Origin: Spirogloea muscicola
Taxonomy: Eukaryota; Streptophyta; Zygnematophyceae; Spirogloeales; Spirogloeaceae
Assembly: GCA_009602725.1 (NCBI GenBank)
Contig: WELB01000056.1
Coordinates: 151,240 to 169,446 of the forward strand
Direction: 5' to 3'
DNA length: 18,207 nucleotides
Shown here in pieces: positions 1 through 8,913 of the stretch. Under the pieces are notes generated by a model. That model worked only from the letters and a program-made list of their open reading frames with translations. It was not told where the DNA came from and did no database searches. Both the position numbers and the translations under genes were made by a program. Position 1 is the stretch's first letter, and every line of letters begins with the position of its first letter.

Positions 1-18
1 CCCCCCCCCCCCCCCCCC
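1..18. repeat. C homopolymer at window edge
   Basis: The window opens with 18 consecutive C, followed by C/T-rich sequence to about position 60. This may be a true low-complexity tract or sequence next to an assembly break. No gene is associated with it. Confidence 0.9.
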
Positions 19-103
19 TCTCCCTCCCCCTATCTCTTCCCCCTTCACCATACCCTACAGCCAGTCTCCGCTCCCCCCGCCTCAGCAACCGATCCTCCGC
101 ATG

Positions 104-160
104 TGAGAGGCCAGCACAGCGGTATGTACAAGGTCGGAAAGGGCCGGAAGACGCAGAAAG
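104..160 (+). repeat. Dispersed repeat copy A (GGCCAGC type)
   Basis: The 57 bases beginning TGAGAGGCCAGC align almost end to end with 4191-4245. They share the blocks TGAGAGGCCAGC, ATGTACAAGGTC and AGGGCCG, with scattered mismatches and small gaps. It is a diverged direct repeat about 4 kb from its partner. Confidence 0.7.
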
Positions 161-335
161 CAGGTGCAGAAGCATAGTGCTCATCCGCCACCCCAAAGAG
201 CATAGAACAATCAGAATACAGCACGGCGAAGCTCCTCTGTCAGTCGCTTTAAAAGTCACTGGCCCAAGGAACTCTGCGCCGCTGGCTTGTTGCTTTCCCG
301 TAGTTCCACGCTTTTCTGGCCCCTTTGAGCTTTGC

Positions 336-373
336 TCAATCATTCTTTTGGGCTGGCAAATTGCAGCCATCGA
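336..373 (-). repeat. Dispersed repeat copy F, inverted
   Basis: Read on the minus strand, this stretch begins CGATGGCTGCAATTTGCCAG and continues with CCCAAAAGAATG. It resembles the plus-strand copy at 3883-3920 and shares CCCAAAAGAATG with the copy at 4018-4063. It shows that the family occurs in both orientations. Confidence 0.5.
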
Positions 374-1002
374 CCTTTACTGGAAGAGTGTCTCGCTTCT
401 GAATATATGCTCGACGGTTCACACCGATTCCGTCTAGAGTAAGATTGGCTAACGCGCTACTATAACCAGTCGATGAATTTGAAGGGCAGGTGGGCCACCG
501 TCAGTCAGCTGAGTGCAGGTTTCGGAGACCTGTGGAAAGCACGAGTAAGGGCCACAGGCTGAGGGAAATTGCATCAGGGTTAAGCTGAGTCTGACGACTT
601 AGCCTTGCCCCACTTCCAATCTCCACTTTGCACTCGCTTGTTGGCGTGGCGGGAGACCTCGTGAACGATGAGGTGAAGCCGTCGTGCCATGCCTGGCGCT
701 GCTCTGACGCCCACCAAAGGCAGCAGCTGCTTGCCAAACCTCAGCCGCTCGAAACGGATGCAGCGGAACCTCCTCTTGTGCCTCCGTCTGGCACCCAAAA
801 GCAGAGCAGCAGCTGCTCTTCCAGAGAGCTCGAAGGCTGTCCACGACGAGTCTCCTGACTCAAAGTGCTAGGCGAGCCCGAGCCCGTGATCCAAAGGTCG
901 GCTTTCTTGCAAGCAGCACGAACCAGGCTGTAAGAGGGCAGTGTCCCACAGCAAGATCCAGAACGCTTCATGCCTTCGTCCACCCCCGTGATGGTCTGCC
1001 CC

Positions 1003-3233
1003 TTATGATAAGGTGCCTCTCTCAGTGGCCGCTGCGAGCTTGCGCGAGAGGCTAGCAAGGAATGGCGTGTAGAAGAAGTAGCAGCAGCTCGTCCAGGACA
1101 CGATGCCCTGCCGGGAAAGAGGAACGTCAACAACCTTCTGGATGTCAGGCTGGCTCTGCTTGTAGTTGGCGGTTGGAGCATTGAAATCCTATACGGTTTA
1201 CTGTATATGTTGAAAGACATTTCATCAACTTGATGGAAGTGTACACATGTATATTGTACAATGTTGCAAAGTGTAAGAAGCTTAACAATGTTTGTACTTA
1301 TTATGTATTTATGATCCCAACATATGGACTTGTAATTAGTCACAAGGTGAAAGGGTTGAGAGCAGGAAAACAGGTCACATGGTCTTTGACACGGCTGCAT
1401 CGTCGACCACAAGTGCATGCAGGAAACCCACATACTTTGGCAGGTCGTCAACGGCGTAAATAGATCACAAACCTGATCCCAGAGAATCAAGTCGGGGTGC
1501 GGGTAATGCCAAAGCTCTGCATATCTGCGACAAACAAACACAGGAGGCAGTAAGTCCAGACTCACCCCATCCTGCAGATACTTCCAAATCAACCATAACC
1601 CTGACCCGACTCTCAATTTATTGCTCGCACTGATGGCAATATTGATATTTGCTTTGAAAGCAGCTGACACCTTAAAATTTTCACTTGAATTATCACACTT
1701 GAGTCATGGACTTGGACAATCTGAACGAATGATGGGAACCTTTACTTTGACGAGGTGTAGAGGCGGTGCTCAGCCTGTGAGACCTTAAATTAACTGGAAT
1801 CTATTGAACTTGATGAATCACAGAAACGCAAGGGCTTTGTATTCAATCGACCAGGACATGGCTACGAGTTCTGACAAGTGGCACACCAGCCTGGCATTCT
1901 TCGTACCTCATAATAAGGACCTCAAACCCCGGGGCCCCCAGGCCGACAGTGATGGCGAGCGCAAAGCCCCACCATGTGGCATCGAAAGCCGCCCAGTTGG
2001 CGCAGCCCAGGGCAAAGAGGGTTACGAATACGGCTGGGTATGGCAGCCCGCATGTGAAGAGCTGGCAGCTAGCCTCGAGCAGCAGCGCCAGCACCCTGAA
2101 CCAAGGTCTCAGAAAGATTCTTCATGAAGACGTGGTGTGACTTTACAGTAGTCAGAAGAGGAGCCTAAACGAGAGATGTGAGCCCGAGGGAAAGATGATG
2201 CTTAAGACAAAGCAGCTTGAGAAGAGGTCGTCCTGCGGTTGTGCATCAGGCCTGTACCCGCAGCAGAGCGCGATGCGGGGCCAAGGAGGTGGCGGTGGGG
2301 CCTGGCCAGGCTCGGCGAGCCACCCATCGAGGGCGATCTGTAGCAGGCCGACGGATGCGTAGTATACACCGAGGAGCGGGAAGACCTGCACGAAGCAAAC
2401 AATCTCATCGCAGAAATTTCCGCCAACAGCCAACATAAGTACTTACAACTTTGGTGTTATACAATAGTCTTATACTTATTGCTTTGATCTTCAGGGTTTT
2501 ATTGGGATCTAGGGTTCTGGGGAGGTCCTTGGGGCAGACCCATAAGTTGGTATGGAGCTGCAAGGCGGCCTCGCCGAGCGTGACGGCACCATTGTCATAG
2601 ATCTGCAGGCCAACGGCGCTGTGGATGCCGTCCAGCGGCGGGCCGAGCACGTTGCCGATGGTGAAGAGCGCCCCTGCCACTGGCAGCCACCTTGTGCGGC
2701 CAGCACTATCTACCAGCAGCGAGTGAACGTCACAGTAAAGGTTGAGATACTCGACTAGCTTATGTACTTTTGTTGTTCTAGGATCTAAGCTTATGTATTT
2801 GTACTGACCTGATTGACCTTCGCAAAAACTAAGGATACTTGCTGTATTCCGATCGTTAACCCTGCAGCCTGCTATAGCCACTATAGTATGTTGCTGTTTT
2901 TACTGGGTGACCCAATTGCGGCGGCATTGGCTTGGCCAAATGAGCATGGCCAACGCCAAAGTACACAGAAGCCTTTAAGCTCTAGACTTGAGCCCTAAAC
3001 CCTTCACTAAGAGCAAGTGGCCTTTTCCTTTCCTTGCCGGCCATGTCGGGCCTTGTGGTACATGCCTCTGAGCTGGTGGCCTCCCACAGAAACTGCCTTA
3101 CATTGGAAGAGCTGTCTCTGTGAATTGAACCTGAGTCATGAATTCGTATTCTCCTGCTAAGAGCGAGCGCCGCAGCAGCCAGGGCACCTGCCGCGACGCC
3201 GCCGCCGCCGCCGTCGCCACCCGCCGCAGCCAT
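1003..3233 (-). CDS. INSIG-like multi-pass membrane protein (six-exon model)
   Basis: Coding exons in order are 3233-3131, 2709-2540, 2385-2258, 2095-1907, 1524-1473 and 1107-1003 (stop TAA), about 248 aa. All junction phases fit. Hydrophobic segments lie near residues 43-69, 92-114, 135-150, 154-171, 177-196 and 222-234, matching the six-span plan of INSIG. Two family-like motifs are visible: [12 protein letters not shown] (Asp172), resembling the WTFD-xxxx-GF stretch of animal INSIG, and WHYPHPDL, resembling its Y-x-Y-x-x-PD motif. Animal and fungal INSIG proteins sit in the endoplasmic reticulum membrane and control SCAP or HMG-CoA reductase; no such role is shown here. Exons 2-6 are well supported. 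Exon 1, an Ala/Gly-rich start, is chosen only because its phase fits and it opens on ATG; another first exon is possible. A Pro-rich stretch lies at residues 120-129. The fallback call is an unclassified membrane protein. Confidence 0.62.
2993..3002 (+). repeat. Telomere-like motif in INSIG-like intron 1
   Basis: CCCTAAACCC, more than one unit of the plant/Chlorella-type telomere repeat, lies in the first intron of the INSIG-like gene. In land plants, AAACCCTAA (telo-box) acts as a cis element near transcription starts. Any role here is inference. Confidence 0.45.
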
Positions 3234-3264
3234 CGCCGTCCATGGCCGCCGCGTCAGCCGCCGC

Positions 3265-3300
<36 letters not shown>

Positions 3301-3425
3301 CGCGCCTCGCGGCAATGGGGCCGCCGCCGTCGCCGGCGGCCGCCAGGCCGATGCGGCAGCAGCGCAAGGCCTGCATCGCTGCGGCTCCGCGGGCTGGCGC
3401 CGCCGCAGCTGGTGGCACTGACATA
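3170..3425. repeat. GCC-rich low-complexity block around the start of the INSIG-like gene
   Basis: GCC/CGC triplets dominate both sides of the poly-T tract. They make all six frames open and encode Ala, Pro, Arg or Gly runs, so open frames in this block are weak evidence for genes. The putative first coding exon of the INSIG-like gene starts inside it. Confidence 0.7.
3267..3300. repeat. Poly-T tract, 34 bases (poly-A on minus strand)
   Basis: This is an uninterrupted run of 34 T. On the minus strand it is poly-A ending 33 bases upstream of the putative ATG at 3233. It could be a nucleosome-excluding promoter tract, the tail of an old retroposed insertion, or a microsatellite. I see no flanking target-site duplication. 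Confidence 0.9.
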
Positions 3426-3882
3426 GGGCGACACTGTTGCCCATTAAAAAAGAGAAAGCGGCTGCTGATATTAAAAAATCGGCTGTAAACTGCCAGCCAG
3501 ATGCATACAGGTGTTCATGACGGAGCCAAAGGCTAGGCAGACAGGGCGCCCTCAATACCCCCGAGTCAGCAGTAGGAAGTCAGATGAGCTGAGGGGAGGA
3601 AGAGCAACCCCGCTGCGCAAACGAGAGGCTGCTGCAAGGGCGCGACCAGCCCGTCGATGCAAAGCAATCGCCTGGGACAAGACAAGAGAAAAGCAACAGC
3701 TCAAGACTCTTTCAGTAGAAGAGAAATGTGGCTATGAAGTGATGGAGGGCCTGTGGGGCCAAGTACGAAGGCAAGTACGTTGACAAGGGTATATATCCTG
3801 CTGCTAAGCTAACCCGCTCAGTGACCACGAGTCGCACATCGAGGTCGCTAACCGATGCCCGAATACCGGACGGCAATCGAGA

Positions 3883-3920
3883 GCGATGGCTGTGATTGGC
3901 CAGCCCAGAGAATAGAAGGA
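3883..3920 (+). repeat. Dispersed repeat copy D
   Basis: The stretch contains CGATGGCTGTGATTGGCCAG followed by CCCAGAGAATAG. It resembles the inverted copy at 336-373 and shares the GGCCAGCCCA core with 4018-4063 and 4191-4245. Confidence 0.5.
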
Positions 3921-4017
3921 ACAAAAAAGGTGGAACGGGTCAAAGAAGCGCTGAAGGATAACTCATTGAGAGGAAGCTTTTTCCAGAAGGAAAGCGCGGC
4001 CAGATTGACTGGTGGCT

Positions 4018-4063
4018 GGGAAAGGCCAGCCCAAAAGAATGGACAAGGTCTGGGGGAGCTTGA
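4018..4063 (+). repeat. Dispersed repeat copy B
   Basis: AAAGGCCAGCCCAAAAGAAT is followed by GGACAAGGTCTGGGGGAG. It aligns with 4191-4245 over the GGCCAGCCCAAA core and the ACAAGGTCTG block about 10 bases later. Confidence 0.6.
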
Positions 4064-4190
4064 GTGAAGGGGCCCATGGCTGTGGAAGAAAAGCAGCACT
4101 TTCAATGGGGTTGAGGGCCGTAACAAGAAGTAAGCTCACCCATAGGGGGCGAGGATAATTACAGCTCTTCTGTTGTGAAGGCAACGGCTT

Positions 4191-4245
4191 TGAGAGGCCA
4201 GCCCAAAGGCATGTACAAGGTCTGAGAGGGCCGAAGGTGCAAAAA
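4191..4245 (+). repeat. Dispersed repeat copy C
   Basis: This is the best-matching partner of 104-160. It shows the order GAGAGGCCAGC, ATGTACAAGGTC, AGGGCCG, then an A-rich end. Confidence 0.7.
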
Positions 4246-4351
4246 TCACATGACTACTAATGGAGACTTCTGCGATTGAGCCCTCAATTAGGTCTATTAG
4301 CAAAGAGCAGAAAGCGATGACTAGAGGGCAGAAGATTGTCTGTCGAGAAGA

Positions 4352-4387
4352 GGGCTGTGAGTGGCCAGGCCATTCAAAAGACAGGTC
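4352..4387 (+). repeat. Dispersed repeat copy E (weak)
   Basis: GGCTGTGAGTGGCCAGGCCA, followed by AAAAGACAGGTC, keeps the GGCTGTGA and TGGCCAG blocks of copy D and an ACAGGTC close to the ACAAGGTC of copies A to C. It is the most diverged member. Confidence 0.35.
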
Positions 4388-5234
4388 ATCAGTCTTGTAC
4401 CCAAAGATCGACTACAAACTATGAGCCCTGCAGCCCTGATCAGTGCAGGCCTAGTGCTTGGTCCCGACCAACATGAATTTTATCTTTCTTCCGTCTGTGT
4501 GGTCTGTCCCAAGTCCCAAGTCCACTACTTAATTCTTGCGTTCCGACACTGTTGATCCTTCAACCTCCAAAGCCTCGCCCCACCTTGGCATTCACCTCAA
4601 CGAGCCTAATATGATCTAACCTTTCCCAGCCCTCACCTCCTAGGGATGAGCTCATCTTTTTCCTCAACAAGCGCGCCATGCTGGTGCCGAAAACTGCAGA
4701 GATGGTGTCGTGGCGTGCTGCAGCAAGCCTGCCACATTGCGCCATTGCATCACTCAAAGCGTCACCTGCGGAGCCCTTCTTGTTAGTTGTCATTGATCCG
4801 TCATTGGCTCCACTCAGCATTGGCTCCTCTGGCGCATCGAACACAGCACCCGCCTCACCTCAGGCTTGCCTTCGCACTAAGGAGTGGTCACGCCAAGTTG
4901 AGCTCCAGTTGCAAAGAGTGCATGCTGTGTGGACCTTGTTCCATAACCAGCTTTTCTGGCTGACTTGCAAACTCGATTTACTTCAGGCTAATTAATGCCC
5001 ACAGTCATGCATCGTCAGTACTTGCCACATCCTTCGACTACCACATCCTTTGAGTACAATCTGCCTGTGGAAGAAGTCTCCTCCTGACTTTGAATGATCA
5101 GGTAGCTTTTAGAATGTGAACTTATAACCAAACAAAAGACAGGCAGCGGTGATGCTGACAGCCAGTCCTCCTGAAGAATCTAAAGAGCAAGATGGTGATC
5201 AATTGAGGCCTCTTCAGAAGCCGAGCTCGCTGTG

Positions 5235-7344
5235 CTAAGCCACTGCAAACTTCTCGATGTCCTTCTTCCCCCAAAGTTTCTGCAGAGAATTCAAACAAAA
5301 CATATATGACCAGTACGGCAACAGTACACCAGTATGCAACTGTAATATCTGCCAGCAATTTACCTTCCGTACAGCATGAAGTGGGCAAAATTGAGGCGAT
5401 GTTGACTAGCGAGCACTTACATCTCCATCCAATGCGGCCAGGATCTTTGATTCAGCTTTCTTGTCAAAAAGGATCTGGAGTATCTGCATACACGGTGCTG
5501 AAAACATGGTCAGTCGATGTCCACCCATCCAACCGCAGCTGGTGGCTTGTCGTATGCAAATGAAAGCCGTGCACCTCGTGCGGCTACAAACCCCGTCAGG
5601 TCCTTCACAAAAACGACTTCCTCATAAATGTTGATGGCAATCACATCTGGAGCCTTACCAAGGTGGCCACATCCGCGCGAGTAATCACCCCAACAACAGA
5701 TTCGTCCTCAGTCAGAAAGCCGTTCCCTGTTGCAGCCTGTATACAGTGAAGTGAAACATCAGAAAGCACTCCAACCTCTAGCAAGAAAAATGCCAGAACA
5801 TGCCCAAGCAGAACACGCAATACAAGTGCAAATATGTCCATATTGATGAGCTTTCGGTGTTACATGGAGGACGATCCTGATCATACCTCGGAAAGGAGGC
5901 CGCCAGGTCTGATTATTGTCCACTTCAGGCCGCTGCTCATAAGATGGGCTTCAGCCTTCTCCTTCTCTTCCAAGACCGGACCAAGAGCTTGCATTTGATT
6001 TTCTGGTACGGCCTGGGCACTAGCTCCAGCTCCAATGCTGGACACCTTGTAATTCAACATACATCAATTGTCAGTTGTCAATTGCCACGACATATCTGAG
6101 CTGGACCACTTCCTTCTGACCAGCTGCTTATCTGAAGGTGGTGATGCAGGCATCATGTACTTGATGCCAACACAAATAACATCCGACTTGTTCCTAAGGC
6201 TTTTCAGAGACAATGCTCAATATACTGTAAGTACTATCATTCGAGCAGCTTGCAGGCCTTGCAAAAAGAGCCTACCAATACAAACCGCTGGACACCGGCC
6301 TTCTTTGCTGCGTCTATGAGATTGATATTACCTTCCTGCCAGCGGAGGAGCAAACACAGCTGATCTCAGAATGCTGCAAGGTTGTACATGTCAGTACATA
6401 AATTTACAAAACAAATTAACATAGAACAGACTATGCGACTTGCAGCATTGCTGCGGTTGGCAGAAGACTTACGCTGTCCACGTTGATATCTGTCATCCCT
6501 CCTCCTGCAAGTGACATGGCGTAAATGCTGAAATGATGAACCAGTCTGCAATGATAAATACAAGCTATTCTGCTGATCAACACCCACAGAACTTGTACAC
6601 AGGAAGAGAGATGCTGAGGAAGATGACACTGAGTGACAACATGACCTCAGTCATTGAGTGCAAATGACTCACCAACTGACGATAGAACAGCATCAGTGCT
6701 GTTGCTTCTCAGCACCTTCTCGATGCTTGGCACATCAAGCACGTCGCCGAGAGCGAGCATGCTGCCCAGCTGCTCAATCTCCTGCCGGAACTTCTCGCCG
6801 CGCTGGAAAGCCGTAACCCACGATCCTGCTGCCGCAGCCTGCCTCACCACCTCCATGCCCACTCCGCCGCCTCCCACCACCAACACTGCAGACAGTCGTA
6901 CTTCTCTAGACATTCAAGACGAGGATGACGTGTGCACACGACATAGCCTGTTGCTTACCAGTGACCCAACACATACCTAACGTCTTCTACACTACACAAG
7001 TGGTCAGCTGTCGCCAACCAATGTCCTTGACCAGATTCTGCAGCTATTACCAGGCCCAAAGGATGGGCAAGTCGAGTAGCTCCTCACAAGACTCTCATGG
7101 GTTTCCAGTGCGCAGGAGCCCGAGTGTGGCCTTCCTGACCAGTTGAGTTGTCAATGGTGACCTCGTCGGCTGCCAGCTGCTCCTCGCTCCTGATGGCCGC
7201 GGCCTTCGTCCTAGCTGTCTGCCTCTTGATCCCTTGGAAACTGAGCCCCTGTCCCATTAAGGGCGCCTGACTTGCACTTAACAGGCGTCTCCTGGCTCTG
7301 CTGTAATCCCCTGAAGGCCTCAAGAGGACGACCAGCTTCAGCAT
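5235..7344 (-). CDS. NAD(P)-binding protein, atypical short-chain dehydrogenase type, probably plastid-targeted
   Basis: Eight coding exons are 7344-7140, 6885-6673, 6504-6473, 6335-6276, 6045-5887, 5736-5659, 5483-5421 and 5279-5235 (stop TAG), giving 284 aa. Every junction phase fits. Residues 1-67 are basic and rich in Ala, Ser and Leu (RARRRLLSAS), as in plastid transit peptides. The Rossmann fold begins VLVVGGGGVGMEVV at 69-82 with the glycine-rich dinucleotide loop. It continues with GDVLDVPSIEKVL, a short INVDS helix start, EGNINLIDAAKKAGVQRFVL at 151-170, VSSIG, then EEKEKAE and WTIIRPGGL near 195-220. This order is typical of NmrA-like and extended atypical SDR proteins of plants and cyanobacteria. 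The start is supported by an in-frame TGA 12 bases upstream. The catalytic Tyr-x-x-x-Lys of classical SDRs is not evident, so it may bind NAD(P) without being a typical dehydrogenase. Substrate is unknown. The donor of intron 1 (GTCAGG) is weak. It is head-to-head with MFP2, about 1.6 kb apart. Confidence 0.85.
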
Positions 7345-8040
7345 GGGGGCTCGTCAGCTGCTGAACCTGCTCTGAGCTGCAAGTCATTCCAATAACCTCG
7401 CAAGAAGTAGGAGAATTAAGATAGTGAGGATACGAGGGATCATTCGCTGTCGAAGTGAAGGTGGACCCCTCATCTGTTCATTTACTAGATTGTAGAATAA
7501 TTGCAGATTATCTCCACCAGGGATTGCTCAGCATTTGGTAGTAAGTGCCCTCCATGTAGCGGGTTTCAAGCCGACACGGATTCGAGGGCTTTCATAGACA
7601 GGACCAGTGCCACGGAGTTGAGATCAAGGTTCAACCCTCGGCAAATACAGTACTCCTGCTTAAGGGGGATGGCGGGGAGATTGGTAAGTGAGCTGCCACA
7701 TACGTGGGAGCACTCGCAGGTCATGCGAGCAAAGTCTTCGCCTGTGGTAACCACTATTCGAGTCCGTGGCGGTCAAGGACGCGGCCCGGAGCCGGCAGGC
7801 CCCGTCGTGGGGCCCAGCGGCGGCGCAGGCGGACCGCAGCACACCTGGCAGTGGCCAAACGAGATTGCGCAGAAGGGATGAGAAGGCGGAGCTCGAACCT
7901 CTGACCCCAGTAAGCGAAGCTTTCGAGCTTTAACTTTCTATCGTTCTGATCTTCGCAGCAACCGAGAGTTGAACCCTGCTCCTGCAGTGGCCATGCCCGG
8001 CAAGGAGCCGTGCGCGGGGAGATGGAGGACGCCGAAGTTT

Positions 8041-8060
8041 CGGCGGCGGCGGCGGCGGCG
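8041..8060. repeat. CGG triplet run
   Basis: A pure CGG microsatellite of six to seven units continues, after a TCGG interruption, into further CGG to about 8071. It lies inside the GC-rich part of the divergent promoter region. Confidence 0.85.
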
Positions 8061-8281
8061 TCGGCGGCGGCTCACCGGCAGGCGCCGTGGCGGCGGCGAG
8101 CGCAGCGGGCGCCATGGCCGCCATGGCCGCGGCTCACGGCGGGGCTCGCGGAGGCGGGCGCGGGGGGGAGCTCTCGCGCTGGCCAGGCCCTCGGCGACGG
8201 TGACTGCTAACGGGCGGCGGCGTATTAGCTTGTTATGGCTCTCGCTAAGTTCTGTGTTTCATCAGCTTTGGGTGGAACGGT

Positions 8282-8379
8282 TGACGCTGACGAAAATCAG
8301 GGCTGACGTAAACGGTGGGGGTACTGACGCTGTCCTGATGGGGCTGACGGGGGTGGTCCCTGCACGCCACGTCAGCCCC
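8282..8379. promoter_or_regulatory. Cluster of TGACG motifs with a 10-base inverted repeat
   Basis: TGACG occurs at 8282, 8288, 8304, 8324 and 8344, and as CGTCA at 8370; one more lies at 8438. The copies at 8304, 8324 and 8344 are exactly 20 bases apart. GGGGCTGACG (8340-8349) and CGTCAGCCCC (8370-8379) form a perfect inverted repeat with a 20-base spacer. TGACG is the core of the as-1 element bound by plant TGA-type bZIP factors. Its position, 0.5 to 0.6 kb upstream of the MFP2 start, makes a regulatory role plausible but unproven. Confidence 0.4.
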
Positions 8380-8715
8380 CCCTCCCAGCGAGGCGAGAAG
8401 TGCCCCCCTCCCCGTGGGTGCGTGCTTGGCAACCCTCTGACGAATTCCAGCGTTGCGTGTTCAAATGCTAGGCGAGCTTCCGCAGGAGTTGAGCAACCGA
8501 GTGAACAAGAAGCCAGAGTCTGGTATACCGGGCAGAGGCGCATTCTCTTATAATCAGCTATCTGCGATTCGGAAGGGGTCCAAAAAGCTCGTCGGGGCCC
8601 CCGGGCGGGGCTTCCGGAGCACGGGACCACCTGGGGGGTGTCCTCTATCCCCCGAGGCCGGGGGGCCAAGTCAGCAGTGGTGAATTGCTTGCCCAAGACG
8701 CCCAAGCCACATCGT

Positions 8716-8716
8716 N
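8716..8716. other. Undetermined base (N)
   Basis: This is the only ambiguous base in the window. It lies in the GC-rich 5' region of MFP2, about 200 bases before the start codon, and does not affect the gene model. Confidence 0.99.
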
Positions 8717-8913
8717 CGGCGCGGGCGCGTGTTCTATCGGTCGCCGCGCCTCCGGTGGGACGAGTGCGGGCCTCGCCCCGGCGTCGTCCAGCGCTCGGGG
8801 CCGTCGCCGGGCCAGGCGCGGCGCCGCAGAAGCAGCGCGGCGGCGTGCCTTCTCGCGCCCTCCGAGGTCGGGATTCAGCTTCGGGCCGCAAAGCTCGGCG
8901 GCGGGGGGCCGAC

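Larger units (their letters stand above)
1..1002. other. Gene-free left flank
   Basis: I find no coding region here that I can support. The open frames on both strands lack a family signature and a consistent splice pattern. On the minus strand the stretch is the 3' flank of the INSIG-like gene, so part of 600-1002 is probably its 3' UTR. I saw no TTACA (the minus-strand form of the chlorophyte poly(A) signal TGTAA). The far left holds the C-tract and two copies of a diverged repeat. Confidence 0.5.
3301..5234. other. Intergenic region with repeats, no supported gene
   Basis: The region lies between the 5' end of the INSIG-like gene and the 3' end of the dehydrogenase-like gene, both on the minus strand. 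Its main content is the diverged GGCCAGCCCA repeat family between about 3880 and 4390. A protein-like open frame lies on the minus strand at 4560-4859 but has no recognisable family or convincing exon boundaries. The promoter of the INSIG-like gene should lie at the left end. Confidence 0.55.
7345..8913. promoter_or_regulatory. Divergent intergenic region between the dehydrogenase-like gene and MFP2
   Basis: The two start codons point away from this 1.57-kb stretch, so it should hold both promoters and 5' UTRs. It is uneven: AT-richer near 7345-7560, very GC-rich at 7770-7830, 8010-8200 and 8560-8913. It includes a CGG run and a cluster of TGACG motifs. Open frames here are long on both strands, but their composition (Arg, Pro, Ala runs) fits GC bias rather than genes. 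No TATA box stands out. Transcription starts cannot be placed from sequence alone. Confidence 0.6.

Noticed and set aside
741-1670. 309-codon minus-strand open frame
   Set aside because: It runs straight through the last two exons and an intron of the INSIG-like gene. It is in frame with exon 5 but in the wrong frame for exon 6. The conserved residues appear only when the introns are removed.
3138-3488. Open frames with poly-Phe or poly-Lys runs
   Set aside because: They are translations of the 34-base poly-T tract and the GCC-rich surroundings.
4560-4859. Minus-strand open frame of about 100 codons with a possible GTGAGG donor at 4636
   Set aside because: The composition is somewhat protein-like, but I recognise no family, see no convincing acceptor or partner exon, and an in-frame TGA lies just upstream. 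Left as intergenic.
7700-7980. tRNA-like TTCGAGT (plus) and GGTTCGAGCTCC / GGTTCAAC (minus) sequences
   Set aside because: They resemble B-box/T-arm cores, but the flanking stems do not pair over five bases and no A-box or acceptor stem lies at the right distance.
8077-8124. Ala-rich minus-strand ATG segment ending at a good GTGAGC donor, like a first exon
   Set aside because: The downstream dehydrogenase-like gene has its own ATG preceded by an in-frame TGA, so this segment cannot extend that protein. At most it could be a 5' UTR exon, which sequence alone cannot show.
7969-8553. 194-codon plus-strand open frame with poly-Arg run
   Set aside because: The Arg run is just the CGG microsatellite translated, and no domain or splice context supports a gene.
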